From NCBI GenBank assembly GCA_031420415.1, contig JANOMT010000030.1, positions 1 through 64,000 of the forward strand: DNA of 64,000 nt. The letters run 5' to 3'. This document shows positions 8,306 through 17,676 of the stretch, one piece after another; position 1 is the first letter of the stretch; every line of letters starts with the position of its first letter. A program made the translations under genes and the position numbers. A model generated the notes under the pieces. That model searched no databases, had not been told where the DNA came from, and saw only the letters and a list, made by a program, of their open reading frames with translations. Source of the stretch: JANYGA01 sp031420415 (GTDB taxonomy: Bacteria > Vulcanimicrobiota > Vulcanimicrobiia > Vulcanimicrobiales > Vulcanimicrobiaceae).

Positions 8306-9658
8306 GTGTTCTCTCGTCGCGCGCGCGCAATATTTACGATCTTCACGGGGGCTGCGTCGCTCGCGGCGTGTGGCGGCGGGGGAGGCTCGGGCGGGTCCGC
8401 CGCCGTGCCGACGCCCGTACCGACGAACGGCTCATCCCGTCCCGCCGCCGTGGGCGATTCGTTCGCGTACACGGGTACGTTTTCGCAGACGTTCGTGCGG
8501 CCGCCGATCACGCGCGACCCGGTGCCGTCGCCCAATCCCGCAAATACGCAGACGCTCTCGTACGCGATCGCGCAGACGGTCACCGTGGCCGCCCCACCCG
8601 TGTCGGGCACGTTCGCGGGGGCGACCTACGATATCCATACGGTCGAGAGCGATGTTCTACTCGGTGGCCTCAAAACGCTGACGACGACGACCGACGCGTA
8701 CGAAGCCTACACGCCCTCGGGTTCTTCGACGATCGTGCGCGCGCTTGGATCGACCAGCTCGTCGAGCGACGGCAGCACGTTTGGGACGACGTTCGGTACG
8801 GGCAACGGTCTCATCGATATTCTGCCCGAGACCGCGGGCCCGATCGTTCCGATCAATAACGCCGCGGTGACGCTCTCGGAAATCGATGCGACGACGCAAT
8901 CGACGCTACGCACGACCATTGCCGACGGCACCGCAACGCTTGCGATCAGTTATCCCGACGGCACCGTGGCCAACGGCTCGTACGCAGCGGATGGTTCGGG
9001 ATCGTATCGTTTACCACTGGTCATTCCGAGGACGAGCACGTTTGCGGTCGGTGCACCGCGGCCCAATCCTTCGGGCATGCCGATCATCCCGATCACGATC
9101 ACGTACGCCGCCGGTCTCTTCCCCACGCCGAACACGACGCCCACGCCGACGATCGTGAATCGCACGGTTGCCGTCTGGTACCCGCAGCCGCTCGTGCTCG
9201 CGCAGGCGTCGCTCGTGGATAACGGCGTGGCGACGATTCCCGCAGAGTGTAATGTCGGAAAATATGCGCGAAGCGGCAACCAACTCGTCGAGACGCGCTC
9301 GAGCGTCGATCCGATTTTTGGCGAACTCGACACGCAGACGACGACCTCGTACACGGTGCCCGGTGTCGGCGTCGCATGCGTTCAATTCAACGATGTCGTG
9401 ACGACGTTCTATGATTTCTCGCGACAGACGCCGTCGTTTATCCGAACGCAATCCACGCCCGATCAAATCACGACGACGGTCGAAACGCTCGGGATCGTGC
9501 AGGCGACCGTTTTCGGTACGACATCACGCACGCGAACGCTCGCGACGAGCCGCGCGTTCGTCGCGGCGAGCGGCGCTCGCTTCACCGCCGTGCTCGCACA
9601 AGCGCGGGCGAATCGTCGCAATGCCGTCTTCGCCCACACGGGCGAGAGAGGTCGCTAG
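8306..9658 (+). CDS. Secreted lipoprotein, paralogue of the one at 16201
   Basis: A 450-residue protein with GTG start preceded by GAGG at eight bases. The lipobox is LAAC (Cys22), followed by a Gly-rich linker. The body is beta-rich and Ser/Thr-rich. It is clearly related to the protein at 16201-17676: both share GNGLIDILPET or GLIDVLPET, YAADGS, AVWYPQPL or GAWYQQPL, DNGVATIPAECNV or DNGAVAIPPACNV, and DPIFGELDT or DPVLGTLDT, in the same order. No known domain was recognised. It is immediately followed by a sedolisin gene in both copies, so the lipoprotein probably works with the peptidase as partner, inhibitor or substrate carrier. That role is inference. Confidence 0.8.
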   Translation: MFSRRARAIFTIFTGAASLAACGGGGGSGGSAAVPTPVPTNGSSRPAAVGDSFAYTGTFSQTFVRPPITRDPVPSPNPANTQTLSYAIAQTVTVAAPPVSGTFAGATYDIHTVESDVLLGGLKTLTTTTDAYEAYTPSGSSTIVRALGSTSSSSDGSTFGTTFGTGNGLIDILPETAGPIVPINNAAVTLSEIDATTQSTLRTTIADGTATLAISYPDGTVANGSYAADGSGSYRLPLVIPRTSTFAVGAPRPNPSGMPIIPITITYAAGLFPTPNTTPTPTIVNRTVAVWYPQPLVLAQASLVDNGVATIPAECNVGKYARSGNQLVETRSSVDPIFGELDTQTTTSYTVPGVGVACVQFNDVVTTFYDFSRQTPSFIRTQSTPDQITTTVETLGIVQATVFGTTSRTRTLATSRAFVAASGARFTAVLAQARANRRNAVFAHTGERGR

Positions 9659-9659
9659 T

Positions 9660-11750
9660 ATGCGCTTAACGCGAACGATCGCCGGCTTCGCCGCACTCGC
9701 ACTCGCCGCGGGTTGCGCGGGATCGCACGGCACGGCGGGCGCACCGTTCGCACCCGCAACGAGCGTGGCCGCCGCTCCCGGTACGACCGGCTTCGCCTAC
9801 GATTCGGCTGCGATCGCTACGAGCGCGTTCGTCGGCCCGGCAGCGTTCGGGCGTTTTGCAATCGATGTCGTCTTGCCGATGCGCGACGCCGAAGGCTTGC
9901 GCCGCTACGCCGCCGCCGCAAGCGATCCGAAGGCACCGGAGTATCGCCACTTCCTCGAGCCGTCGGACATCGCGGATCGCTTCTCCGTAACGGCCGCCGA
10001 TCAAGCGCGCGCGATAGCGTACTTCCACGCAAACGGCCTCGCGGTTGCGACGTGGAAGCAGCGTATGCTCGTGCGCGTCGCGGGTTCGCAAGCCCAACTG
10101 GAGCGCGCGTTTCACACGCACTTCGGCACCTATCGGGATCGTAACGGCGCGACGTTTTTCGCGCCGATGACGCCCCCATCGGTGGATGCGGGTGTCCCCG
10201 TTTCGGGATCGCCGAATATCGTCGCGCGTGCGACGGCGTATAAACCGTTTTTCGTGCCGTCGACGGGTATCGGAACGGGGCTCGCGCCGCAACAGATCGC
10301 TGCCGCCTTCGATTTTACGGGCGCGTATGCGGCCGGGTATACGGGCGCGGGCATCACGATCGGCATCATCGGGACGGGTCCCGTGCAGATTTCGACGAGC
10401 AGCCGCATCGGCGATCTCGAGGCGTACAAGCGGCTCTATCACGTGGCGGGCTCGAGTGCGGTCACGATCGTTTCACCCGATGCGACCGATCCCGTTGTGA
10501 ACGCCAACAGCGGATTCGCATCGCCGCCGCCCGTCACCGCGCCGTGTACGGCTGCGAGCATCGCGGGTGCACCGCCCTCGGAGTTTCCGACTGCGACATG
10601 CAACCCCGAAGATTTCGAAGCGCAGATCGATACGGAACAGACCGGTGCGCTCGCACGCGATTCCGCGATTCAATTCTTCCTCGCCTACAATCCCAACGAC
10701 GGCTGCCCGAGCGTCGGCATCGCGAGCCCGTGTCCCGCGGGCGCCGGCCACGCGCAACAGGGCCTTGCGGAGAATGACGAAGAGGTCCAGACCGCGATCG
10801 ATCGCAACAGCGCAGACGTCCTCTCGCTGAGCTATGGCGGAAGTGAGAAGGGCACGGCCGCGCCGCCCGGAGGGGCGAGCCCGCCGTATGAATTTGCTGC
10901 CGATGGAACCGGTTTAGCACCGAACCAATTCGCGGCGCTCGCTGCGCTCGGGATTGCCGTCTTCGTCTCCAGCGGTGATAGCGGGGCGAATGGATGTCAG
11001 GGTCCGCCGCTAGCGGGCAGCGTGGATCAACTCTGCGTTTCGTATCCGGCATCCGATCCGAGCGTGGTCGGCGTCGGCGGCGTGACGACGCCGGTAAATT
11101 CGGCGGGACAACTCGTCGGGCCGATTTCGGCGTGGGGTTTGCAGACCAGTTTCGGGACGAGTGGGTCGGGTGGCGGCGTGAGCGGCTTTTTCGCGCAGCC
11201 CGCCTATCAGATCGGCGCGCTCGGCATGCTCGGGTCGATGCGCAATTCACCCGACGTCGCACTCGAAGCGGCGCCATCGACGGGCGTCGCGACGCTTGCG
11301 AATGCCGATCCCGCACTCGGTGGTGCATCGTTGCGGCCATTTGGCGGGACGAGCGTTGCGGCGCCGGAGATGGCGGCGATGTGGGCTCTCGTCTTGCAGG
11401 CATGTAAGACGACCGCGAGTTGCGTTGCGAAAGGCTCGGGTACACGGCCGTACCGGATGGGCAATCCCGATGCGCTCTTTTACGGGATCTACAAAAATGC
11501 GGCGGCGTACGGGAAGACGTTTCTGCCGGTCACGTACGGGAACAATTCTATCGCACTCTACTGTTACTACAACGGCAGCGATGCGGCGAATTGTCCGACG
11601 CCCGCACCGGGGTCGACTGCGACACCGTTGCCCGTGCCGATTCCGATCGATTCGGGATACAATGCAAATCCGAGCGGCGGCTATAATCAGATCACCGGCA
11701 TCGGCGTGCCCTTCGGACGCGCGCTCATTCGCGCGGTGGTCGGAGTCTGA
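9660..11750 (+). CDS. Sedolisin-type (S53) serine-carboxyl peptidase, lipoprotein
   Basis: A 696-residue protein. The frame is open from 9411, but the ATG at 9660 has GAGAGAGG upstream and a lipoprotein signal (lipobox AAGC, Cys19). Residues about 40-190 form the pro-kumamolisin activation domain, including HFLEPSDIADRF. The peptidase domain has the S53 residues Glu320 and Asp324 in FEAQIDTEQ, the oxyanion Asp440 in SSGDSGANG and nucleophile Ser565 in GGTSVAAPEMA. The C-terminal GYNQITGIG matches the calcium-site region. S53 enzymes usually act at acid pH outside the cell. The stop of the paired lipoprotein lies one base before this start. Confidence 0.92.
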   Translation: MRLTRTIAGFAALALAAGCAGSHGTAGAPFAPATSVAAAPGTTGFAYDSAAIATSAFVGPAAFGRFAIDVVLPMRDAEGLRRYAAAASDPKAPEYRHFLEPSDIADRFSVTAADQARAIAYFHANGLAVATWKQRMLVRVAGSQAQLERAFHTHFGTYRDRNGATFFAPMTPPSVDAGVPVSGSPNIVARATAYKPFFVPSTGIGTGLAPQQIAAAFDFTGAYAAGYTGAGITIGIIGTGPVQISTSSRIGDLEAYKRLYHVAGSSAVTIVSPDATDPVVNANSGFASPPPVTAPCTAASIAGAPPSEFPTATCNPEDFEAQIDTEQTGALARDSAIQFFLAYNPNDGCPSVGIASPCPAGAGHAQQGLAENDEEVQTAIDRNSADVLSLSYGGSEKGTAAPPGGASPPYEFAADGTGLAPNQFAALAALGIAVFVSSGDSGANGCQGPPLAGSVDQLCVSYPASDPSVVGVGGVTTPVNSAGQLVGPISAWGLQTSFGTSGSGGGVSGFFAQPAYQIGALGMLGSMRNSPDVALEAAPSTGVATLANADPALGGASLRPFGGTSVAAPEMAAMWALVLQACKTTASCVAKGSGTRPYRMGNPDALFYGIYKNAAAYGKTFLPVTYGNNSIALYCYYNGSDAANCPTPAPGSTATPLPVPIPIDSGYNANPSGGYNQITGIGVPFGRALIRAVVGV

Positions 11751-11771
11751 ATTGACGTTGGAGTGGAGATC

Positions 11772-12167
11772 GTGATCGCATTCGTCTCATTATTGCTCGT
11801 ATTCGTGCAGGCATCGGTCGTCGCGCTCGGAGGTTCGTGCGCGGCCAAGCGGCCCGGCGACTACGGGGTTGCGTGCGCGACGCCGATCCGCGCGAACGTC
11901 GCGAAGGCCTGTGCGGTAACGGCGGAACAGCGCCGCACGATCGCGGGATATTACGATCGCACATCGCTACACCATCGTGCGCAACTCCGCTATGCATTTC
12001 CGCGCGGTGAGGCGGGCGACCCGATTCTCGCCGTGTTCTTGCAGAAGCCGGTCTCCGGAACACCCGATAGTTATGAGGTGCTCAACGTCGAATCGGCCAC
12101 ATCGGAAGCGCTCGTCTACGAACGCTGCGGGAATATGGTTCACTCCGGGGCGCCGTACCGGATATAG
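11772..12167 (+). CDS. Small secreted protein of unknown function
   Basis: About 131 residues from GTG 11772, which has GGAG eight bases upstream; a GTG at 11763 is an alternative. A single hydrophobic N-terminal segment (FVSLLLVFVQASVVAL) fits a signal peptide. The mature part contains four cysteines, which could form disulfides in an exported protein. No family was recognised. It follows the sedolisin by about 20 bases and is likely co-transcribed with it. The second sedolisin module lacks an equivalent gene. Confidence 0.6.
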   Translation: MIAFVSLLLVFVQASVVALGGSCAAKRPGDYGVACATPIRANVAKACAVTAEQRRTIAGYYDRTSLHHRAQLRYAFPRGEAGDPILAVFLQKPVSGTPDSYEVLNVESATSEALVYERCGNMVHSGAPYRI

Positions 12168-12353
12168 GTGCGCGGGTTCGAAGGAATTGAGTTTTCGGGG
12201 TAGCTAGATCTTTCGTTTGTCGCGATAGAGCGAGCACGAGAACGCAATGGCTACGAACCGATACGATCGGTGCGTTTCCGGCTTTGGCGACGCCGATCAC
12301 GTCGGCGTCTGCGGGAAACGTTGGCGCTCCTACCGACCCTCGGGCTCAAAAGA

Positions 12354-12384
12354 AAAAGCCTCGATCGGATCGATCGAGGCTTTT
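12354..12384. terminator. Bidirectional intrinsic terminator
   Basis: AAAAGCCTCGATC and its complement GATCGAGGCTTTT form a long perfect stem with a tiny loop, with A-tract on one side and T-tract on the other. It sits between the convergent sedolisin operon and the minus-strand LuxE gene, 15 bases from the latter, and would stop transcription from both sides. Confidence 0.9.
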
Positions 12385-12399
12385 CGAGTCGCTGCTGGA

Positions 12400-13533
12400 C
12401 TACTCGTTCTGGCTCGCGAGATGTTCTGCGTCGAGCGAACAGCCACGTAGGGGTGCATCGATGTCGCGGCCTAGGAGAATGATGCCTTCAGGCGTCGCGT
12501 AGCCCCGATCTTCCGTATCGATCGCGATCACGGATGAGCGATTGCCGAGATCGACGTGTCGCAAGAAGCCGATCTCACCAGGGGCGACCTCGTCTCCGTT
12601 CGTATCGAGCACGAGCGTTCGCAGCCACGGAACGCTCGCTTTCACGCGCTGCGACGATGTGCGCGACGCGGGCGTATCGTAAAATTGCGAAACGAGTTCG
12701 GTCATGCCGTATTCGGCGACGATGTCGTGTTGCGCGATGCCAAGCGCCGCCTCGAGCGATGTGTAAAGTTCCGCGCGCTCGACGACGCGTGCGCGGCCTT
12801 TAAAACCGCCCGTCTCCATGATGCGCGACCCCGCAGGTGCAGCGAACGTGCGGCCGGTGGTCGCGAGTCCATCGAGCAACGCGACGAGTGCGAACGCCGT
12901 ACCCGCAATGCAAACGGCTTGCTTCTGCGCGATCGCGAGATCGAGCGCTTTGGTAAAGCCGGCGACGTCGACCGACTCGTCGTCGAGAAAGTATGTCGCT
13001 TTCCCATCGCCGCGTAACACCGCAACGTGCCCCATCATGTAGCCAAGCGATGAATGCGGCTTGTACCGTGGGTTCGGTACGAGTTGCAAATAGCGCAATT
13101 TGCGCCCATCCGGCAACATGAAGCGATCGAAGCCCGCGAGTAACGCGGCGTCGTAGAGTGCCGCGCGTTCGATCCAATGCTTCCCGCTTTGCGCCGACGT
13201 GGTACCGCTCGTGTGGAATTCGAGTTCGCGACGCACCGTATCGAACGTGGCGAGCGTCGCATCTTTGAAGGCACTCGCGGGTACGGCGGGGATCGCTTGC
13301 CACGATGTGATGGCGTGCGGATCCGTGATGCCGAGCGAGATCGCAAACGCTCGGTATGGCGCGTTGCATGCGAATTGATAGGCGAACATCTCGCGTGCGA
13401 GGACGTCGAAGTCGACGTCACTCGGGCCTTCGCCCGTCGCCGCGTACGCGCGTACGATCGTAAAAAAACGTTCGTCGAGATCGTGTGCGATCGCTCGGGC
13501 TGCGGTCGTCGCAGCGTCGGGATGAGCGGCCAC
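12400..13533 (-). CDS. LuxE-family acyl-protein synthetase
   Basis: A 377-residue protein from GTG 13533, directly after the stop of the CoA-binding gene; the open frame runs further but without family sequence. The LuxE family (PF04443, ANL adenylating fold) is supported by the P-loop-like FHTSGTTSAQSGKHW, a SLGYMMGH segment, GSRIMETGGFKGR, and AEYGMTELVSQFY near the adenylate-binding site. LuxE activates a fatty acid as acyl-AMP and passes it to a cysteine before reduction by LuxC. Length is typical. A LuxC-family gene lies 4.2 kb away on the same strand, separated by a lipoprotein-sedolisin module, so the two may form one split fatty-acid reductase. The acyl substrate is unknown. Confidence 0.82.
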   Translation of the reverse strand: MAAHPDAATTAARAIAHDLDERFFTIVRAYAATGEGPSDVDFDVLAREMFAYQFACNAPYRAFAISLGITDPHAITSWQAIPAVPASAFKDATLATFDTVRRELEFHTSGTTSAQSGKHWIERAALYDAALLAGFDRFMLPDGRKLRYLQLVPNPRYKPHSSLGYMMGHVAVLRGDGKATYFLDDESVDVAGFTKALDLAIAQKQAVCIAGTAFALVALLDGLATTGRTFAAPAGSRIMETGGFKGRARVVERAELYTSLEAALGIAQHDIVAEYGMTELVSQFYDTPASRTSSQRVKASVPWLRTLVLDTNGDEVAPGEIGFLRHVDLGNRSSVIAIDTEDRGYATPEGIILLGRDIDAPLRGCSLDAEHLASQNE

Positions 13534-13534
13534 G

Positions 13535-14029
13535 CTAGTTGAAACGCGAGGTCGGCGCGACGCGCTTCGAGGTGATGATGCCGCTATTGAGTCCGCCGAT
13601 CGAAAGGCCGCCGTCGAAGCGTGCCGTCTCGACCTTGATGCAACGATCGACCACGACGTCGAGGCCGGCTGCATCGGCAAGTGCGATCGCGACGTCGTCG
13701 ATCACGCCGTACTGAAACCAGATCGCTTTCGCGCCGATTGCGATGGCTTCGCGCGTCACGGCAGCGGCTTCGCTCGAGCGACGGAAGACATCGACGATAT
13801 CGGGCGCGCCGTGCACGGCGGCATACGCTGCGAGCGACGGAAACGCGACGACGCCGTCGATGTCGCTCGCGTTCGGATTGATCGCGGCAATATGCATGCG
13901 GCCTTTCGTGCGCAGGTACGAGAAGACGAAATAGCTCGGACGCGTCGTCGTCGGCGAGGCGCCGACCATCGCGAGCGTGTGCGAGCGCGCGAGGAGCGCG
14001 CGTCGCTGCGCGACCGTTTCGAGGATCAT
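13535..14029 (-). CDS. CoA-binding protein (YccU-like Rossmann domain)
   Basis: A 164-residue single-domain protein of the CoA_binding_2 family. The nucleotide-binding start TLAMVGASPTTTRPSYFV and the later pattern DIVDVFRRSSEA, AIWFQYGVID and VVVDRCIKVE are characteristic. Family members bind CoA or acyl-CoA; a catalytic function is not established. The start overlaps the metY stop by four bases, and the stop lies two bases before the LuxE-family start, so all are one operon. In this setting it could hold or sense acyl-CoA for the LuxE/LuxC enzymes, which is inference. Confidence 0.85.
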   Translation of the reverse strand: MILETVAQRRALLARSHTLAMVGASPTTTRPSYFVFSYLRTKGRMHIAAINPNASDIDGVVAFPSLAAYAAVHGAPDIVDVFRRSSEAAAVTREAIAIGAKAIWFQYGVIDDVAIALADAAGLDVVVDRCIKVETARFDGGLSIGGLNSGIITSKRVAPTSRFN

Positions 14030-15339
14030 GCCGTCGCTCCCGATTTCGCAGCCGCGGCGCTCGCGGCGCGCAGCCCATTTTCGAGATCCCAGAGCAAGTC
14101 GCTCGGATCTTCGCGGCCGACCGAAAGACGCACCATGTCGGGCGAGACGCCGCTCACGAGCATCTCTTCGTCGCCGAGTTGTTGGTGCGTCGTCGATGCC
14201 GGGTGGATGACGAGTGATTTACCGTCACCCACGTTTGCGAGATGGCTCCATAGTTCGAGCGCTTCGATAAACGCGCGGCCCGCCTCTCGTCCGCCGCGTA
14301 AGCCGAAGGTAAAGATCGCACCCGCACCTTGCGGCAGATATTTCTGCGCGAGCGCGCGATACGGCGAATCTTCGAGCTCCGCATACTTTACCCATGAAAC
14401 TTCGTCGCGGCCGTGCAAAAAATGTGCGACGATACGCGCGTTTTCCACGTGAGCTGCCATCCGCAGCGGCAACGTTTCGAGACCCTGCAACAGCATGAAC
14501 GCATTCATCGGCGAGAGCGAAGCGCCCACATCGCGTAAGACTTCGACACGCGCCCGCATGAGCAACGCGTATTCCCCGAACGTCTCTGCGAAATTCATGT
14601 CGTGGTAGCCTGGGCTCGGCTGCGAGAGTAAGGGATGCTTGCCCGCGCCCCACGGAAACGTACCGCCCTCGACGAGCACGCCCGCGATTACGGTGCCGTG
14701 GCCGCCGATGAACTTCGTCGCCGAATGCGTGACGATATCGGCACCGAATTCGATCGGCCGACAGAGAGCAGGCGAAGCGAACGTGTTATCGACCACGAGC
14801 GGCAAGCCGTGCGCGTGCGCGATGTTCGCAAGCGCTTCGAGATCGGCGACGTTGCCCGTCGGGTTACCGATCGTCTCGGTATAGACGAGTTTCGTATTCG
14901 GCAAGATCGCCGCTTCGATCGCACGCGGATCGTCGCCGGGTACGAGCGTGCAGGCGATGCCCATGCGTTTGAGCGTCACCGTAAATTGCGTGACCGTGCC
15001 GCCGTAGAGACTCGCCGTCGCCACGATGTGGTCGCCCGCTTCTGCGACGCAGAGGATGGCTGCGAGTTGAGCTGCGAGGCCGCTTGCGAATGCGACGGCA
15101 CCGAGGCCGCCTTCGAGGCTCGCGATGCGTTCTTCAAACGCCGCGACCGTCGGGTTGCCGATGCGGCTGTAGATGTTGCCGTAGGTGCGCAACGCGAAGA
15201 GTTCGGCTGCGTGTTCCGTCGAGTCAAAAACGAAGCTCGAGGTGAGATAAATCGGCATCGCGCGCGCGCCCGTCGTCGGATCGGGCGGCGTGCCCGCATG
15301 CAATGCACGCGTCCGAAATCCGAAACTGTGGTCATTCAT
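14026..15339 (-). CDS. metY: O-acetylhomoserine sulfhydrylase-type PLP enzyme
   Basis: A 437-residue Cys/Met metabolism PLP enzyme. Diagnostic segments are YSRIGNPTVAAFEERIASLEGG, ASLYGGT, VVDNTFASP and the Schiff-base Lys209 in HSATKFIGGHG. The long insertion after the lysine (FPWGAGKHPLLSQPSPGYH) and the length above 420 fit O-acetylhomoserine sulfhydrylase (MetY) rather than the shorter MetB/MetC. The reaction makes homocysteine from O-acetylhomoserine and sulfide. Its ATG follows the stop of the secreted protein gene by one base, and its stop overlaps the CoA-binding gene. Why it sits with a LuxE-family gene is unclear; no metX was seen. Confidence 0.88.
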   Translation of the reverse strand: MNDHSFGFRTRALHAGTPPDPTTGARAMPIYLTSSFVFDSTEHAAELFALRTYGNIYSRIGNPTVAAFEERIASLEGGLGAVAFASGLAAQLAAILCVAEAGDHIVATASLYGGTVTQFTVTLKRMGIACTLVPGDDPRAIEAAILPNTKLVYTETIGNPTGNVADLEALANIAHAHGLPLVVDNTFASPALCRPIEFGADIVTHSATKFIGGHGTVIAGVLVEGGTFPWGAGKHPLLSQPSPGYHDMNFAETFGEYALLMRARVEVLRDVGASLSPMNAFMLLQGLETLPLRMAAHVENARIVAHFLHGRDEVSWVKYAELEDSPYRALAQKYLPQGAGAIFTFGLRGGREAGRAFIEALELWSHLANVGDGKSLVIHPASTTHQQLGDEEMLVSGVSPDMVRLSVGREDPSDLLWDLENGLRAASAAAAKSGATA

Positions 15340-15340
15340 G

Positions 15341-15982
15341 CTAGACGCCCTTGCGGAAAATGCTGCCCTTCGACGACGGCCGGTGCTCGGCGGTGAACGC
15401 CGTCGGTTCCGTCTTCCCGTTGCCGAGATCGACGTTGCCGACCATGTCGGATGCCCCTTCGACGTAACCGCTCATCGTAACGTTTCCGTTGGGCTCTTTG
15501 ACGAGCATGCGAATCAGACGGCCGTCATAGGAGCCTTCGAACGGGAATACGTTGCCCTTGACTTTCCAGGTGCCCGTGATCGTGCCGGCAGCGCCCTGAG
15601 CGATCGTCAGATACGAATACTCGGTGCGGTCGATGAATTGCAACTGCACTTCCCACGTTCCATCGAGCGTCGCGAATGCGGGCGATGTCGGCGTCGCCGA
15701 AGGTGCCGGAGCGGCCGTAGGTTTCGCGCCGTCTTCGACGCTTTTGCGCTTGCGGCCGCGTGGCTCGGCGCTCGGTGCGAGCGAGGGTGCCGCGGTTGGG
15801 GCCGCGGTCGGAGCGAGCGTCGGTTGCGGCGTCGCGAGACGCGCCGTTGCGTTCGGCGCGGGTGGGGGCGGCGGGGCGTTCTGTGCGCCCGCACGGGAGT
15901 TCGAGCCGAATCCAATCGCGCAAGAAAGAGCCGCAAAAAGGGTGAGTGACGCGATGGGGCGCGGGAGACGGACGTGCTTCAA
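15341..15982 (-). CDS. Secreted Pro/Ala-rich protein with C-terminal beta domain
   Basis: About 213 residues from TTG 15982, which has GAGG shortly upstream. An N-terminal signal peptide (ASLTLFAALSCAIGFGS) is followed by a low-complexity Pro/Ala/Thr linker (about 35-105) and a compact C-terminal domain with alternating strands (TWEVQLQFIDRTEYSYLTI, GTITGTWKVKG, MSGYVEG, MVGNVDLG). This looks like a small exported beta-sandwich or lipocalin-like domain on a flexible stalk, but no family was recognised. It is the first gene of the metY-CoA-binding-LuxE operon. Confidence 0.65.
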   Translation of the reverse strand: MKHVRLPRPIASLTLFAALSCAIGFGSNSRAGAQNAPPPPPAPNATARLATPQPTLAPTAAPTAAPSLAPSAEPRGRKRKSVEDGAKPTAAPAPSATPTSPAFATLDGTWEVQLQFIDRTEYSYLTIAQGAAGTITGTWKVKGNVFPFEGSYDGRLIRMLVKEPNGNVTMSGYVEGASDMVGNVDLGNGKTEPTAFTAEHRPSSKGSIFRKGV

Positions 15983-16200
15983 GGAGCCTCACATGGGGTG
16001 GAACGAGGGCCGGTCAAAAGGGCAACGGGTCGCGTTCGGCTCGAGTTCCAGACTGTCTTGCCCGCGGTCAAAACTTAAAAAACAAAGCGGCACCGTCGCC
16101 GCCGCGAGTTCGGTTCGAGCGACGAGCCGAGGGGCGAGAATTGCCGCACGCGTTGCGAGGTGGTAGGAAATGTCGGCCCTCTCGACACAAGGCCGCACCG

Positions 16201-17676
16201 ATGTTGGTTCGGCGTTCGCTCGTTGCGTTGCTCGGCGTTTTTTTTGTCTTGAGCACGGGATGTTCCGGTGGTGGCGGCGGGGGAGCACCGGCGCCGAGAC
16301 CGACACCGAGCCCAACGACGACACCGAGTGCCGGGCCGACCGTCGCGCCGACGCCCACGCCGGCGCCGATCGTGACCGCATCGCCGACGCCGATGCCGAC
16401 GCAACCACCCGCGGGCCCGGCAATCGCAAATACTGCGCGGCCGCTTCACAATAACGACCGTTACACGTACGGCGGAACGACACAGCAATCGTTCGTGTAT
16501 TCCGGCGCCTCGCCGAAACCGTCCTCGGCCACGTTCTTCACGGTCGGGCAAAATATCGCCGTCACCAATAACGCGACGTTCAACGCGACCTCGGGTCTCT
16601 ACGACTTCAAAACTTTGGAGACCGATACGTCGGCGCTCCAGAATATTTCGATCACCACGGATACGTATTACGGCACGCTCGCAAGTGGCAACGGCACGAC
16701 CTTTCTCGTGAATTACGGGTACGCCTCGAGCGATTCGAATGGCGAAAAGTTTACGGTCACCTACACGAATCCGGGTGCGAGGAATGGGCTCATCGACGTC
16801 CTGCCGGAGACCGGCGGCGCGGCGTGGTCGAATTCGGGCGCGCAAGCGATCGCGCAATCTGAATCGAGCGGCTTCACCGCATCGCGCACGTATGCCGCCG
16901 ACGGCAGCTACACCGACACGTCGAATTATCCGCAGGCGGGTGCCGCGAGGCCGACGGCAACGCCGCTCGTCGCGACGATTACGACGAATGCCGACGGGTC
17001 TGCGACGTACAGCTTGCCGCTCTTCGGGCCGCCCAATGTGACTGTCTCCTACAGCGCGCCCGCGACGAGCAACGGGGCGATCTCGATCGTCCTCCAGCAA
17101 CCCGGACCAACACCGCAATCGACACCGCTGGTCTTCCAAACCGCTGCTGTCGGCGCGTGGTACCAGCAGCCCCTACGGCTTTACCAGGAACTCGATCGCG
17201 ACAACGGCGCCGTAGCGATTCCCCCGGCGTGTAACGTGCCGTCGATCTATGGAACGCAAGCGAATCAAATCGAGCAGAAATCGGTCCGCGTGGACCCCGT
17301 GCTCGGTACGCTCGATACGTTCGATCAACTGAGCTACGTGGTTCCGGTAACGGGTGTCGTCTGCGTCCGGTTGCAAGATCAAACGCTGACTTATTATGAC
17401 TACTCCGGTCAGGGTAATTCGGGGCCGACCGGGATCTCGTTCGCCGGTGGCAATTCGCCCTTCGAAACGGCGACGCTCGTGACGACGATCGGACTGACGT
17501 CGGCGATTATCCAGCCGATGGCGCTCCATCGCTCGTCGCTCGATGCGGAGAGCGGCTTCCGACTCGCCAACGCTCGCGCGAATTTCCTGAGCACGGTCGA
17601 GCATCGCCGCATCGCCGCGCAACGCCGCGCGTTCGACCGCTTGCAAACGATGATTCGCGAAAGGATCGCCCGATGA
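16201..17676 (+). CDS. Secreted lipoprotein, paralogue of the one at 8306
   Basis: A 491-residue protein starting at ATG 16201. The lipobox is STGC (Cys21), then a Gly run and a Pro/Thr linker to about residue 75. The rest is a beta-rich domain that matches the 8306-9658 protein in order and motifs (GLIDVLPET, YAADGSYTDTS, GAWYQQPL, DNGAVAIPPACNV, DPVLGTLDT, VVCVRLQD). The C-terminal 60 residues are basic and helical (ANFLSTVEHRRIAAQRRAFDR), as in the paralogue. Its stop overlaps the start of the second sedolisin gene as ATGA. The upstream gap 15983-16200 separates it from a divergent operon and should contain both promoters; none was obvious. Confidence 0.8.
   Translation: MLVRRSLVALLGVFFVLSTGCSGGGGGGAPAPRPTPSPTTTPSAGPTVAPTPTPAPIVTASPTPMPTQPPAGPAIANTARPLHNNDRYTYGGTTQQSFVYSGASPKPSSATFFTVGQNIAVTNNATFNATSGLYDFKTLETDTSALQNISITTDTYYGTLASGNGTTFLVNYGYASSDSNGEKFTVTYTNPGARNGLIDVLPETGGAAWSNSGAQAIAQSESSGFTASRTYAADGSYTDTSNYPQAGAARPTATPLVATITTNADGSATYSLPLFGPPNVTVSYSAPATSNGAISIVLQQPGPTPQSTPLVFQTAAVGAWYQQPLRLYQELDRDNGAVAIPPACNVPSIYGTQANQIEQKSVRVDPVLGTLDTFDQLSYVVPVTGVVCVRLQDQTLTYYDYSGQGNSGPTGISFAGGNSPFETATLVTTIGLTSAIIQPMALHRSSLDAESGFRLANARANFLSTVEHRRIAAQRRAFDRLQTMIRERIAR

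Noticed and set aside
7461..8681. 406-codon plus-strand frame opposite the LuxC-family gene
   Set aside because: No motif and antisense to a supported gene.
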